Origin: an uncultured Mailhella sp.
GTDB taxonomy: Bacteria; Desulfobacterota; Desulfovibrionia; Desulfovibrionales; Desulfovibrionaceae
DNA length: 44,385 nt
Direction of reading: 5' to 3'
Assembly: GCA_944324085.1 (NCBI GenBank)
Contig: CALUUX010000028.1
Coordinates: forward strand, 1 to 44,385
Shown: piece after piece, positions 1 to 10,135 of the stretch
Layout: each line of letters starts with the position of its first letter
Numbering within the stretch: the first letter of the stretch is position 1
Program-made: the position numbers and the translations under genes
Notes under the pieces: model-generated
What the model saw: the letters and a program-made list of their open reading frames with translations, nothing else
What the model was told of the DNA's origin: nothing
Databases searched by the model: none

Positions 1-108
1 TATCAAGTGTGATGTATCTACAGTATGTATCGGCATGGCGGCGAGCATGGGAGCGTTCCTGCTCTCCGGCGCGCAAGTGCGACGTGGGGCATTTTCGAAA
101 GCCGATCC

Positions 109-2431
<2,323 letters not shown>

Positions 2432-2475
2432 GGGAACGACGCGCGTGGAAACGCCCCCCGCCGCGACCCGAAAGA

Positions 2476-2555
2476 GCGGAAAATCCGGGGGCCCCCGCGT
2501 CGAGCTGACGAACCAACCCCGCCGCGCGGAAAATCCGGGGGCCCGCCGCGACCCG
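2476..2555. repeat. Pair of 19-base direct repeats plus a shared flank
   Basis: GCGGAAAATCCGGGGGCCC occurs at about 2476-2494 and 2526-2544, 50 bases apart. A CCCGCCGCGACCCG segment lies before the first copy (ending 2470) and after the second (ending 2555). Spacing is close to that of the neighbouring 21-base pair, which suggests small local duplications. Confidence 0.65.
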
Positions 2556-2637
2556 GAGTCGAGGATCGGCGCGGGCTCTTGCGCCCCCGCCCGCGACCTC
2601 GTATAGTCGCCGCAATTCTCATTCCAAGGAGTCCGCC

Positions 2638-3636
2638 ATGTACGCCCTGCGCATCGACAGCGTCGATCCCGCCTTCAACCTCGCGCTGGAAGAAATTCTT
2701 TTCGACACCCTTTCCCCCGAAAATCCGGGCATGTTTCTCATCTGGCGCACCGAGCCTTCGGTGATCGTGGGCTGCCATCAGAACACCGCCGAAGAAGTCA
2801 ACGCCGCCTTCTGCCGCGAACGGGGCATCCATGTGGTGCGGCGTCCCACGGGAGGGGGCGCGGTGTATCACGATCTGGGCAACGTGAACTTCTCCTTCCT
2901 CGTCTGGGTGGACAAGAACCGTCTCGCCGGTTTCGAGGAATTCATGGAACCCATGGTGCTCGCCCTGCGCGATCTCGGCGTGAACGCCGCCTACACCAGC
3001 CGCAACGACATCACCGTGGACGGCCGCAAGGTGGCGGGCACGGCGCAGCGGCGGTCGGGCCAGAAAATGCTGCATCACGGCTGCCTGCTCGTGGACGTGG
3101 ACACCGCCGCCCTCTCCGGAGCTCTGGCCGCGGATCCGGAAAAATTCCGCTCCAAGGGCGTGGCGTCGCATCGGGCCAGGGTGGCCAACCTGCGCGAATT
3201 TCTGCCCGCCGACCTCTCGCCGGAACAGCGCATGACCATGGTGATCGACGCCATGACCCGCCGCTGCGCCCCCGAAGAACGTTCCCTCGACCCGGCCCTG
3301 CGGGAAAAGGCCGAAGCCCTCGCCCGGTCGCGCTACCGCAGCTGGGAATGGAACTGGGGCCGCTCCCCGCGCTTCACGGAAAAACGCCGCCGCCGCTTCG
3401 ACTGGGGCCGGCTGGAATGTCTGCTGAACGTGCGAAACGGCGTCATCGACGGCTGCCGGCTGTTCGGCGACTTCTTCGCCCTGCGCGACATCAGGGAACT
3501 GGAAGCCCTGCTCGTCGGCCAGCGCGCCGACCCCTCCTCCCTGCGCGCCGCCCTGGCCGACGCGCCCGTGGAATCCTGGTTTTCCGGCGCGCGGCGCGAC
3601 GAACTGCTGGCCTTCCTCTACGGCGAGGACCAGTAA
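2638..3636 (+). CDS. lplA: Lipoate--protein ligase A
   Basis: Activates free lipoate with ATP and attaches it to a lysine of lipoyl-domain proteins such as glycine-cleavage H protein. The 332-residue product carries the BPL/LplA catalytic fold: RRPTGGGAVYHD near residues 69-80, which binds lipoyl-AMP, and DITVDGRKVAGTAQR with the invariant catalytic lysine (KVAG) near residue 130. The C-terminal third matches the LplA accessory domain, so this is the full-length E. coli-like form rather than the split LplA/LplB. AAGGAG six bases before the ATG fixes the start. The gene is monocistronic and ends at a strong hairpin terminator. A role in scavenging lipoate is known for the family; the actual target proteins are not in this window. 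Confidence 0.95.
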   Translation: MYALRIDSVDPAFNLALEEILFDTLSPENPGMFLIWRTEPSVIVGCHQNTAEEVNAAFCRERGIHVVRRPTGGGAVYHDLGNVNFSFLVWVDKNRLAGFEEFMEPMVLALRDLGVNAAYTSRNDITVDGRKVAGTAQRRSGQKMLHHGCLLVDVDTAALSGALAADPEKFRSKGVASHRARVANLREFLPADLSPEQRMTMVIDAMTRRCAPEERSLDPALREKAEALARSRYRSWEWNWGRSPRFTEKRRRRFDWGRLECLLNVRNGVIDGCRLFGDFFALRDIRELEALLVGQRADPSSLRAALADAPVESWFSGARRDELLAFLYGEDQ

Positions 3637-3740
3637 CCCCTCCCCGCCGAAATCGACCCCCTGACCCCCTCCTGACGCCCGCCCGGCGACGGACTCGCCC
3701 CTCGCCCGCTTCCGGACTCCCGAAGGGCGACGCTCAAACG

Positions 3741-3793
3741 AAACGCCCCGTTCCGCGCGGAACGAGGCGTTTTTTGCGGAACGGGGCGTTTTT
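3741..3793. terminator. Two-way intrinsic terminator with duplicated 3' arm
   Basis: A 13-bp stem (AACGCCCCGTTCC at 3742-3754, loop GCGC, GGAACGAGGCGTT at 3759-3771, one mismatch) is followed by T6 and preceded by A3, so it can stop lplA transcripts and those of the converging yfcE-like gene. A second right arm, GGAACGGGGCGTT at 3778-3790 followed by T's, pairs with the left arm without any mismatch. Confidence 0.88.
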
Positions 3794-3811
3794 TCAGCGA
3801 AGAGGCGACGG

Positions 3812-4366
3812 TCAGGCCGGCAGGGAATATTCCCGCAGCGTGGAACCGTCTTCCAGACTGATCCAGCGGAACAGGCCGTTTTCCCACACCATGCAGCCGT
3901 GCGCGCTGCCTTCCTTGGGTATGGACGCGGAACCCGGATTCATGGCCACAAAGCCCTCACGCTCCCGGCAGGTCGGAACGTGCGTGTGCCCGTAGAGCAG
4001 CACGCCCCCGCGGGGGAAGAAAGGCGGCGTCTTTTCGTTGTAGCGGTGACCGTGGGTGGCGAACACGTCCGTCTCGCCCAGGGTGAGCAGGGCGTAGTCC
4101 GCCATGATGGGAAACTCAAGCACCATCTGGTCCACTTCGCCGTCGCAGTTGCCCCGCACGCACAGCAGGTTTTCGCGCTCGGCGTTGAGCATGGCCATGA
4201 CCTTCTTGGGCGCGTACTCGTCGGGCAGGTCGTTGCGCGGGCCGTGATACAGAATGTCGCCGAGCAGAAGCAGCCGCTCGGCCCCTTCCCGGCGGAAGGC
4301 CGTCAGCAGCCGTTCGCACCAGCGGGCCGAACCGTGAATGTCGGAAGCGATCATCAGTTTTTTCAT
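3812..4366 (-). CDS. yfcE: YfcE/MJ0936-family metallophosphodiesterase
   Basis: A cytoplasmic calcineurin-fold phosphodiesterase; the E. coli homologue is also 184 residues and hydrolyses model phosphodiesters, with an unknown natural substrate. All dimetal motifs are seen in order: SDIHG (residues 7-11), LLGDILYHGPR (about 40-50), RGNCD, HGH and GHTH. The ATG at 4366 is chosen because AAAGGAGATCCC immediately precedes it; the longer open frame back to 4597 is GC-rich and unlike the family. It converges on lplA, sharing the terminator at 3741-3793. No neighbouring gene tells what the substrate might be. Confidence 0.92.
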   Translation of the reverse strand: MKKLMIASDIHGSARWCERLLTAFRREGAERLLLLGDILYHGPRNDLPDEYAPKKVMAMLNAERENLLCVRGNCDGEVDQMVLEFPIMADYALLTLGETDVFATHGHRYNEKTPPFFPRGGVLLYGHTHVPTCREREGFVAMNPGSASIPKEGSAHGCMVWENGLFRWISLEDGSTLREYSLPA

Positions 4367-4468
4367 GGGATCTCCTTTGCCCCCGACCATGCCAGACTTG
4401 CGGCCAAAGGTCGAGTCTTCTCCCGCGTCCCGGCGAGGAACCGCAGGCTGACGGCGCGCCCCCCCGCT

Positions 4469-4720
4469 CCCCGCGGCAATCCCCCAAAACGCGGCTTTTG
4501 TCATCCGGCGCGGCTCCCCTCCCGGCTCAGAAGAGAAAGGAAGACGCCGGGAACCTTTTCCCCGCCGCCCCCCGCCAGGCCGGTCTTTTGCGAGCATCGC
4601 CCCTTTCCCCCGGCCCCGGCGGAAAACACGGAAACGTTGAGGGAAGGCTCCCCCGCGGCAATCGAGGAGCCTCCATGGAGAGCGCGCCGTTCTTCACCGA
4701 AGGCCCTCCCCGCGGAAATC
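4469..4720. repeat. Three copies of a 13-base motif
   Basis: CCCCGCGGCAATC is found at 4469-4481 and 4651-4663, and CCCCGCGGAAATC at 4708-4720. The CCGCGG core is itself palindromic. Function unknown; it may be a binding site or chance in GC-rich sequence. Confidence 0.45.
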
Positions 4721-5105
4721 GCGCGTTTCGCAAAAAAAGTTTTTCACATTCGCAAAAAGCCGAGTCGCCGTCAAGAAAACATTTTTTCCTTGTTTTTCAA
4801 ACGATTGACTCAAAATCTCCCGCGCGGGCCCCGCCGCCGTTCCCCCAGAAGTCGACGCCCCGCCCCTCGTCCGGCGCGATCAGATCCCGCCGCCGCTCCC
4901 AGAAATCACGCGCCGCCCTCCGCGATCCGCGACGCCCGAAACGTTTTTCTTTTTCCTTGCATTCCCATGGGACAAACCATTATCGCCCGTCACGCCCCGT
5001 TGCGACCAAAAGAACGATCGCCGCCTCCCAACGCTCCTTTTCCCCTGAAAAGTAAGCCATCGCGCGTGAAATTTATGTCCTTGCCTCTTCTCATCCTTGG
5101 CGACC

Positions 5106-5137
5106 TGTTATATGAAAAAAGCTAAATCAGGGGGAGA
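5106..5137 (+). promoter_or_regulatory. Possible extended -10 and ribosome binding site for the rnf operon
   Basis: TGTTATATG at 5106-5114 resembles an extended -10 element, but no good -35 is found at the right spacing. AGGGGGAGA at 5129-5137 is a clear ribosome binding site for the TTG start at 5143. If the -10 is used, the leader is only about 20-25 bases long. Confidence 0.3.
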
Positions 5138-5142
5138 AGACA

Positions 5143-5892
5143 TTGCGTAACGTAACATATATCCTGACTGGCGCGCTGCTGATCATTGCCGTGGGAGGCT
5201 ATCTGATGCCCGAAACGTCCGAGCCCCTCCCCAACAGGATCCTGATGGACAACTCCGCCGGACGCGTGGTGTTCGACCACAAGCCCCACGCGGACAAACC
5301 CGGCCTCGACTGCCGCGCCTGCCATCACGACGCCCTCGCGGACGATCAGGCCGGCCAGCCCTGCCGCGTCTGCCACGGCCTGGAGTTCGACGCGTCCTTC
5401 CGCGGGCACTCCGTCACCATGGATCCCGCCACCTGCGCCACCTGCCATCACATGACGCTCTCCCACAAAAAGTGGGGCCATTCCAAGCACGCCGTGGAAC
5501 GCAACATCCCCTGCGTGAGCTGCCATCACGGCCCGCAGATCGAGGACAAGCCCCAGAACTGCGCCAACTGCCACGATCGCAAGGCGGACATGGGCCCCAT
5601 CCTCTCCCTCAAGAACGCCGTTCACAAACGCTGCGCCTCCTGCCATGAGGACGCCTTCGCCGCCGGCGACATGAAATCCTGCGCCATCTGCCACGAAGCC
5701 ATACCCTCGAGCGAAGCCCAGAACCTCGGCAGAACGCCGAAAAGCGCGCTCGTTCCCTGCGCCACCTGCCACGACGCCGAACCTTCCCGCCTCGTGCCCG
5801 GCGTCATGGCGGCCTATCACGGCCTTTGCCTGCGCTGCCACGAAACGCAGGGCGGTCCCGTGGACGACTGCGCGCAATGCCATACGAAATAG
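5143..5892 (+). CDS. Membrane-anchored decaheme cytochrome c of the Rnf operon
   Basis: A multiheme electron carrier expected on the periplasmic face. An N-terminal hydrophobic stretch (about residues 5-20, ILTGALLIIAVGGYL) without an obvious cleavage site acts as a signal anchor. Ten CXXCH heme motifs are seen: CRACH, CRVCH, CATCH, CVSCH, CANCH, CASCH, CAICH, CATCH, CLRCH, CAQCH, with extra histidines for axial ligation. The start is TTG at 5143, set by the GGGGGAGA site upstream; no ATG fits. It lies 15 bases before rnfC and is the first gene of the operon, as in Desulfovibrio. By position it should exchange electrons with Rnf, linking ferredoxin to the periplasmic cytochrome c pool; the direction of flow is inference. 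Confidence 0.93.
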   Translation: MRNVTYILTGALLIIAVGGYLMPETSEPLPNRILMDNSAGRVVFDHKPHADKPGLDCRACHHDALADDQAGQPCRVCHGLEFDASFRGHSVTMDPATCATCHHMTLSHKKWGHSKHAVERNIPCVSCHHGPQIEDKPQNCANCHDRKADMGPILSLKNAVHKRCASCHEDAFAAGDMKSCAICHEAIPSSEAQNLGRTPKSALVPCATCHDAEPSRLVPGVMAAYHGLCLRCHETQGGPVDDCAQCHTK

Positions 5893-5907
5893 CGACGGGG
5901 AATACGC

Positions 5908-7149
5908 ATGAAACAATATTTCCAGCTCATCAAAGATCCTCGGTTCCGCCTGGTGCAGAACGATCACCGTCCCTTCATCGACGGGCCCGCCCCCCGCAGG
6001 GTGCGCCTCAACCGCGAAGGCTTCGCCATGGTTCCGGGCGTCAAAAAGAAGACCCTGGTTTCCCCGGGCACGCTGCTGGCCGAACATCCCTCGCCGGACA
6101 AGGGCGATCTGCACTCCCCCATCTACGGCGTGATCACCGAAATCAACGCCCGCAGCGTCTTCGTGGACGCCATGGATCCCGCCGAGGCCGAACCCGGCGC
6201 CTTTCCCCCGCTCCCCGAACCCGCGGATCTGCTCCGGCAGGGCCTCGAAGGCGAAGAACTCGTGTCCGCCGTGAAAAAGCTGGGCGTGAACACCCGTTCC
6301 CTGGGCCGCCGCGCCAAAACCCTCATCGTGAACGCCCTCAATCCCGAACCGGGCGTGCGCTGGGCCGAACCCATGCTCGTCGAACACGCCGACGAAATCC
6401 GCGCCTGCCTCGAACTTCAACGACGCTTCCGCCGCGCCGACGAAATCCTGCTGGCCGTTCCCACGGGATGCTCCGTCCGCTTTTCCGGCATCCGCGCCGT
6501 GGAGGTGGAACCCGTTTATCCCAACAGCGTCAACGAGCTGCTCATCAAGGAAGTCACCGGCGAGGAAGCTCCCCCGGACGTCGCCGCCGTGGGCCTGCAC
6601 AACGTGTGGAGCCTCGGCCGCGTGGCCCTCACCGGCCTGCCCCTCACCGAAACCGTCATCACCATAGGCACCGCTTCGAACTGGGCCAACTTCGTGGTCA
6701 AAAACGGCAGTCTCGTGGGCGAACTGCTCGAGTTCCTCCACATTTCCCTCCAGAACGGCGACACCATCCTGCGCGGCGGCCCCCTGCGCGGCGAAAGCCT
6801 CGACAGGCTCGACCGCAGCATCACCAAGGGCGCGTACGGCTTCTTCGTGGTCAACGCCGGCGAGGTTCCCCCCATCGAGGGCGACAGCGCGTGCGTCAAC
6901 TGCGGCGCGTGCATCGTGGCCTGCCCCACGCGCATCGATCCGCGCATGCTCAGCCGCTACGCCGAGTTCGGCAAGTACAACATGTCCCGGAAGGAAAACT
7001 TCCGCCTCTGCGTCGACTGCGGGCTCTGCGGCTACGTGTGCATCGCCCGCCGCCCCGTGCTCCAGTACATACGCCTGGCCGTCAAAAGGCTGGAAGAAGA
7101 GGAACGCCTCGCGGGCCTCACCCCCCTGGAACCGGTCGGCAAGGCCTAA
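5908..7149 (+). CDS. rnfC: Rnf complex subunit RnfC, divergent NADH/FMN site
   Basis: Peripheral subunit of the ion-translocating Rnf complex, normally the NADH- and FMN-binding entry point with two [4Fe-4S] clusters. The 413-residue product aligns with RnfC from the N-terminal barrel-sandwich part to the C-terminal clusters at CVNCGACIVACP (from residue 329) and CVDCGLCGYVC (from 368). Two loops expected in NADH-linked RnfC are not there: the GLGGAGFPT-type glycine loop is replaced around residues 116-125 (GVNTRSLGRR) and the YPQGGEKQLI-type segment reads YPNSVNELLI. The rest (VITIG, LRGGPLRG, ITKGAYG) is kept. It follows the cytochrome gene by 15 bases, with GGGG before the ATG. Loss of these loops suggests a partner other than NADH, perhaps the cytochrome; this is inference. 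Confidence 0.93.
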   Translation: MKQYFQLIKDPRFRLVQNDHRPFIDGPAPRRVRLNREGFAMVPGVKKKTLVSPGTLLAEHPSPDKGDLHSPIYGVITEINARSVFVDAMDPAEAEPGAFPPLPEPADLLRQGLEGEELVSAVKKLGVNTRSLGRRAKTLIVNALNPEPGVRWAEPMLVEHADEIRACLELQRRFRRADEILLAVPTGCSVRFSGIRAVEVEPVYPNSVNELLIKEVTGEEAPPDVAAVGLHNVWSLGRVALTGLPLTETVITIGTASNWANFVVKNGSLVGELLEFLHISLQNGDTILRGGPLRGESLDRLDRSITKGAYGFFVVNAGEVPPIEGDSACVNCGACIVACPTRIDPRMLSRYAEFGKYNMSRKENFRLCVDCGLCGYVCIARRPVLQYIRLAVKRLEEEERLAGLTPLEPVGKA

Positions 7150-7188
7150 ACCCCTCCGCCGCGCACACCGCCATCAGCGAGTATTGAC

Positions 7189-8190
7189 ATGAGCCAATCC
7201 AACAACGACATCCTTCTCGCCATCAGCACGCCGCCCTTCTGGCACTGCGGCCGCACCATTCGCCAAAACAGCCTGCACACCCTTCTCGCTCTCGCTCCCG
7301 CCGCCGCGCTCAGCCTGATCCAGTGGGGCGTTCCGGCCGCGCGCGTCATGGCCCTTTCCATGGTCGCGGCCATCGTCACCGAGGCCGTCTGCCAGATCCT
7401 CATGAAACAGAAACTCTCGCAGGACAACGGCACCGCCGCCGTCACCGGGCTGGCCCTCGCCTTCCTGCTGCCCGCCTCCGCCCCATGGTGGCTCACGCTC
7501 ATCGCCGCCGTCTGCGCCATGGGCGTCGGCCGCATGGCCTTCGGCGGCTACGGCGCCAATCAGGTCAACGCCGCCCTCGTGGGCTGGGCCCTGGTGTTCG
7601 TGTCCTTCCCCATTCCGATGGATCCCAACGCCGCCGTCCTGCACACCTCCCTCGCCGATCCGCTGTTCCGGGCCAAGTTCTTCGGCGGCGCGGCCGCGGC
7701 CGACTTCCCCCTCGCCGACCTGCTGCTCGGACGGCAGCTCGGCGGCCTCGGCGCGACCCAGACCGGCGCGCTCTTCCTCGGCGGCCTGTATCTCGCCCTG
7801 CGCGGCGTCATCCGCTGGGAAATCCCCTGCGCCTTCCTCGCGGGCACGTTCCTCGTCGCTTCGGCCTTCCACCTCGCCGATCCCGAACTCTACGCCGGGC
7901 CGCTCTTCCACATTTTCAGCGGTTCCACCGTGTTCGCCGCCTTCTTCCTCGCCACCGAGGATTCCTGCTGTCCCCACCGCCGCCTGCCCATGACGCTCTA
8001 CGGCCTCACCGGCGGCGCGCTCGTCATGCTCATACGCGTCTTCGGCGTCTACGCCGACGGCGCGCCCTTCGCCGTCATGCTCATCAACCTGCTCGCTCCC
8101 ATGTTCGCCCTCATCCGGTCGCATCCCTTCGGCACCGGCCCCAGAAAGGCGAAACGGACGTCTGACAACGAAGGGAGGGCCCGCTCATGA
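7189..8190 (+). CDS. rnfD: Rnf complex membrane subunit RnfD
   Basis: Integral membrane subunit of Rnf, related to NqrB, forming part of the ion and electron path. The 333-residue product has about eight to ten hydrophobic segments, and GYGANQVNAALVGWAL and the ALFLGGLYLALRGVI stretch are typical of the family. Most RnfD/NqrB proteins carry an (S/T)GATP-like motif with a threonine holding covalent FMN. At the expected place (about residues 163-178, just before LADLLLG) the sequence reads GGAAAADFPLADLL, with no threonine. A TQTG segment about 20 residues later does not look like a flavinylation site. It is preceded by a 39-base gap after rnfC, and its stop overlaps the rnfG start (ATGA). Confidence 0.93.
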   Translation: MSQSNNDILLAISTPPFWHCGRTIRQNSLHTLLALAPAAALSLIQWGVPAARVMALSMVAAIVTEAVCQILMKQKLSQDNGTAAVTGLALAFLLPASAPWWLTLIAAVCAMGVGRMAFGGYGANQVNAALVGWALVFVSFPIPMDPNAAVLHTSLADPLFRAKFFGGAAAADFPLADLLLGRQLGGLGATQTGALFLGGLYLALRGVIRWEIPCAFLAGTFLVASAFHLADPELYAGPLFHIFSGSTVFAAFFLATEDSCCPHRRLPMTLYGLTGGALVMLIRVFGVYADGAPFAVMLINLLAPMFALIRSHPFGTGPRKAKRTSDNEGRARS

Positions 8191-8762
8191 AAAGCATCGT
8201 TCAGATGATACTCGTGCTCTCGCTGCTGTGCGGCACGGCCGGCTTCTGCCTCTCCTACCTCAAAATGACCACCGCCGCCCGCATCGAAAGCCAGGCTCTC
8301 ACCTTCGTTCAGGGCCCCGCCATCCTCGACGTCTTCCGCGACGCCGACAATTCCCCCATCGACGACCGCCGCGTCTTCACCCTCAAGGACGGCCGAACCG
8401 TCAACGTGTTCCCCAGCTTCAAGAAGGGCGAGCTCGTCGGCGTGGCTCTGGAACAGTTCGGCAGCGGCTACGGCGGCGATCTCGGCGTGGTCGTGGGCTT
8501 CAACGTGCAGAACGACACCCTCGCCGGCATCGGCGTCACCTCCATGAAGGAAACCGCCGGCGTGGGCACCCGCGTCAAGGAACCCGCCTTCCTCAGGCAG
8601 TTCCCCGGCAAGGCCGTGCCCGTCAAACTGCGCTCCGACGGCGGCGACATCGACGCCGTGTCCGGCGCCACCGTGTCCTCCAAGGGCGTCATGGGCGCCA
8701 TCGACAACGCCGTGGCCGTGTATCAGGAACTCAAGCCCCTCCTTCTGGAGACGTGGAAATAA
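8187..8762 (+). CDS. rnfG: Rnf complex flavoprotein subunit RnfG
   Basis: A periplasmic FMN-binding subunit anchored by one N-terminal helix (about residues 5-25). The flavinylation motif is clear: DAVSGATVSSKGV, with Thr162 as the expected FMN ester site, filled by ApbE encoded at the end of the operon. The 191-residue length is normal. The gene overlaps rnfD by four bases (ATGA), so translation is probably coupled, and AAGGGAGG lies upstream inside rnfD. In a complex with a decaheme cytochrome, RnfG is a likely electron partner on the periplasmic side. Confidence 0.95.
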   Translation: MKSIVQMILVLSLLCGTAGFCLSYLKMTTAARIESQALTFVQGPAILDVFRDADNSPIDDRRVFTLKDGRTVNVFPSFKKGELVGVALEQFGSGYGGDLGVVVGFNVQNDTLAGIGVTSMKETAGVGTRVKEPAFLRQFPGKAVPVKLRSDGGDIDAVSGATVSSKGVMGAIDNAVAVYQELKPLLLETWK

Positions 8763-8772
8763 CGGAGGTTTC

Positions 8773-9456
8773 ATGAATCGCTTCATGCAGGAACTGACCA
8801 AGGGTCTCTGGAAGGAACTGCCTCCGTTCCGGCTGCTGCTGGGCCTGTGCCCCGTGCTCGCCGTCACCAAGAGCGCGTCCAGCGGCGTGGGCATGGGCAT
8901 GGCCGTGCTCTTCGTGCTCACCCTCTCCAACATGCTCAGCTCCATGGTGCGCAACGTCATTCCGTCCAAGGTGCGCATCGCCTGCTTCATCACCATTTCC
9001 GCCACGCTCGTGGTGGCCGTGGAACTGCTCATGCAGGCCTACGCCTATCCGCTCTATCTCCAGCTCGGCATCTTCGTGCCCCTCATCGTGGTGAACTGCA
9101 TCATCCTCGGCCGCGCCGAAGCCTTCGCCGCCAAGAACCCCGTGCATCTGGCCATCGCCGACGGCATCGGCATGGGGCTCGGCTTCACCATGTCGCTCAC
9201 CTTCCTCGGCTCCATCCGCGAAATACTCGGCGCGGGAACCTGGTTCGGACACCCCGTCATGTGGGACGGCTTTCAGCCCTTCGCCGTCATGGTCGAAGCT
9301 CCCGGCGCGTTCCTCTGCCTCGGCCTCACCCTCGCCGCCATGAACTACGGCACCCACCGCCAGCTCATGAAGAAAAGCCGCGAAAGCGCGGAACTTCCCG
9401 CCGCTTCGCCCTGCGGCGGCTGCCGCGCCTGCGCGCTCGGCCGCGACAAGGACTGA
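8773..9456 (+). CDS. rnfE: Rnf complex membrane subunit RnfE
   Basis: One of two related, inversely oriented membrane proteins (RnfA/RnfE) thought to hold an intramembrane iron centre. Six hydrophobic segments are seen, with the conserved cysteine in GLCPVLAVT (Cys26) and NCIILGRAEAFA in the centre. The 227 residues include a short polar tail with CGGCRACALG, a small cysteine cluster that the core family does not need; whether it binds metal is unknown. It starts 10 bases after rnfG behind CGGAGG and precedes rnfA by 64 bases. Confidence 0.95.
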   Translation: MNRFMQELTKGLWKELPPFRLLLGLCPVLAVTKSASSGVGMGMAVLFVLTLSNMLSSMVRNVIPSKVRIACFITISATLVVAVELLMQAYAYPLYLQLGIFVPLIVVNCIILGRAEAFAAKNPVHLAIADGIGMGLGFTMSLTFLGSIREILGAGTWFGHPVMWDGFQPFAVMVEAPGAFLCLGLTLAAMNYGTHRQLMKKSRESAELPAASPCGGCRACALGRDKD

Positions 9457-9520
9457 ACCCCTTCACCGGCCGACGCCCCCCTGACGGCGTTCGACCCCCC
9501 AGACCGCAAGGAGACCGCCC

Positions 9521-10093
9521 ATGAGCGTCTTTGAAGTGTTTATTTCCGCCATTTTCGTCAACAACATCGTGCTCTCCCAGAACCTCGGCAACTGCCCCTA
9601 TCTCGGCTGTTCCCGCGAAAAGGGCGTGGCCCTCGGCATGGGCACTTCGGTCATTTTCGTCACCGTCATGGCCACGCTCTGCACCTGGCTCGTGCAGAAA
9701 TATCTGCTCGTGCCCGTTCATCTGGAATACCTCCAGACCCTGGTGTTCATTCTCATCATCGCCTCGCTCGTGCAGTTCGTGGAAATGTTCCTCAAGAAGG
9801 CCGTTCCCCCCCTGTACGCCTCGCTGGGCATCTTTCTGCCCCTCATCACCACGAACTGCTGCGTCCTCGGCGTGACCCTCCTGGTGCAGAGGGAACAGTA
9901 CGGTCTCGTTTCCTCCCTGCTCTACGCCTTCGCCACCGGCGCCGGCTTCCTGCTCGCCCTCCTGCTCATGGCCGGCGTGCGCGAACGCCTCGAAACCTGC
10001 CGCGTGCCCAAAGCCCTCGCGGGCACGCCCATCGCGCTCATCATGGCGGGCATCATGTCGCTGTCGTTCATGGCCTTCAAGGGCATGGTGTAA
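9521..10093 (+). CDS. rnfA: Rnf complex membrane subunit RnfA
   Basis: Six-helix membrane subunit paired with RnfE. The 190-residue product shows the conserved half-motifs NLGNCPYLGCS (Cys25, Cys30) and TTNCCVLGV, which in the family contribute to an intramembrane iron-sulfur site between RnfA and RnfE. It begins after AAGGAG and ends 42 bases before rnfB. The frame is intact and nothing is unusual. Confidence 0.96.
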   Translation: MSVFEVFISAIFVNNIVLSQNLGNCPYLGCSREKGVALGMGTSVIFVTVMATLCTWLVQKYLLVPVHLEYLQTLVFILIIASLVQFVEMFLKKAVPPLYASLGIFLPLITTNCCVLGVTLLVQREQYGLVSSLLYAFATGAGFLLALLLMAGVRERLETCRVPKALAGTPIALIMAGIMSLSFMAFKGMV

Positions 10094-10135
10094 ACGGCCT
10101 CTTCGCGTTCCATCGTCAGCACAAGGACGTCGCTC

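Larger units (their letters stand above)
4367..5142. other. Long intergenic region upstream of the rnf operon
   Basis: This 776-base gap has no gene I can support; the open frames across it are arginine/proline-rich shadows. It holds three copies of CCCCGCGG(C/A)AATC at 4469, 4651 and 4708, an A/T-rich patch at 4726-4815 with TTCGCAAAAA repeated at 4727 and 4749, and the presumed rnf promoter near its right end. It must carry the promoters for the divergent yfcE-like gene and for rnf. Confidence 0.6.

Noticed and set aside
3899..5125. 408-codon open frame across the yfcE-like gene and rnf upstream region
   Set aside because: Antisense to a clear phosphodiesterase over its first part, with low-complexity Arg/Pro sequence after it.
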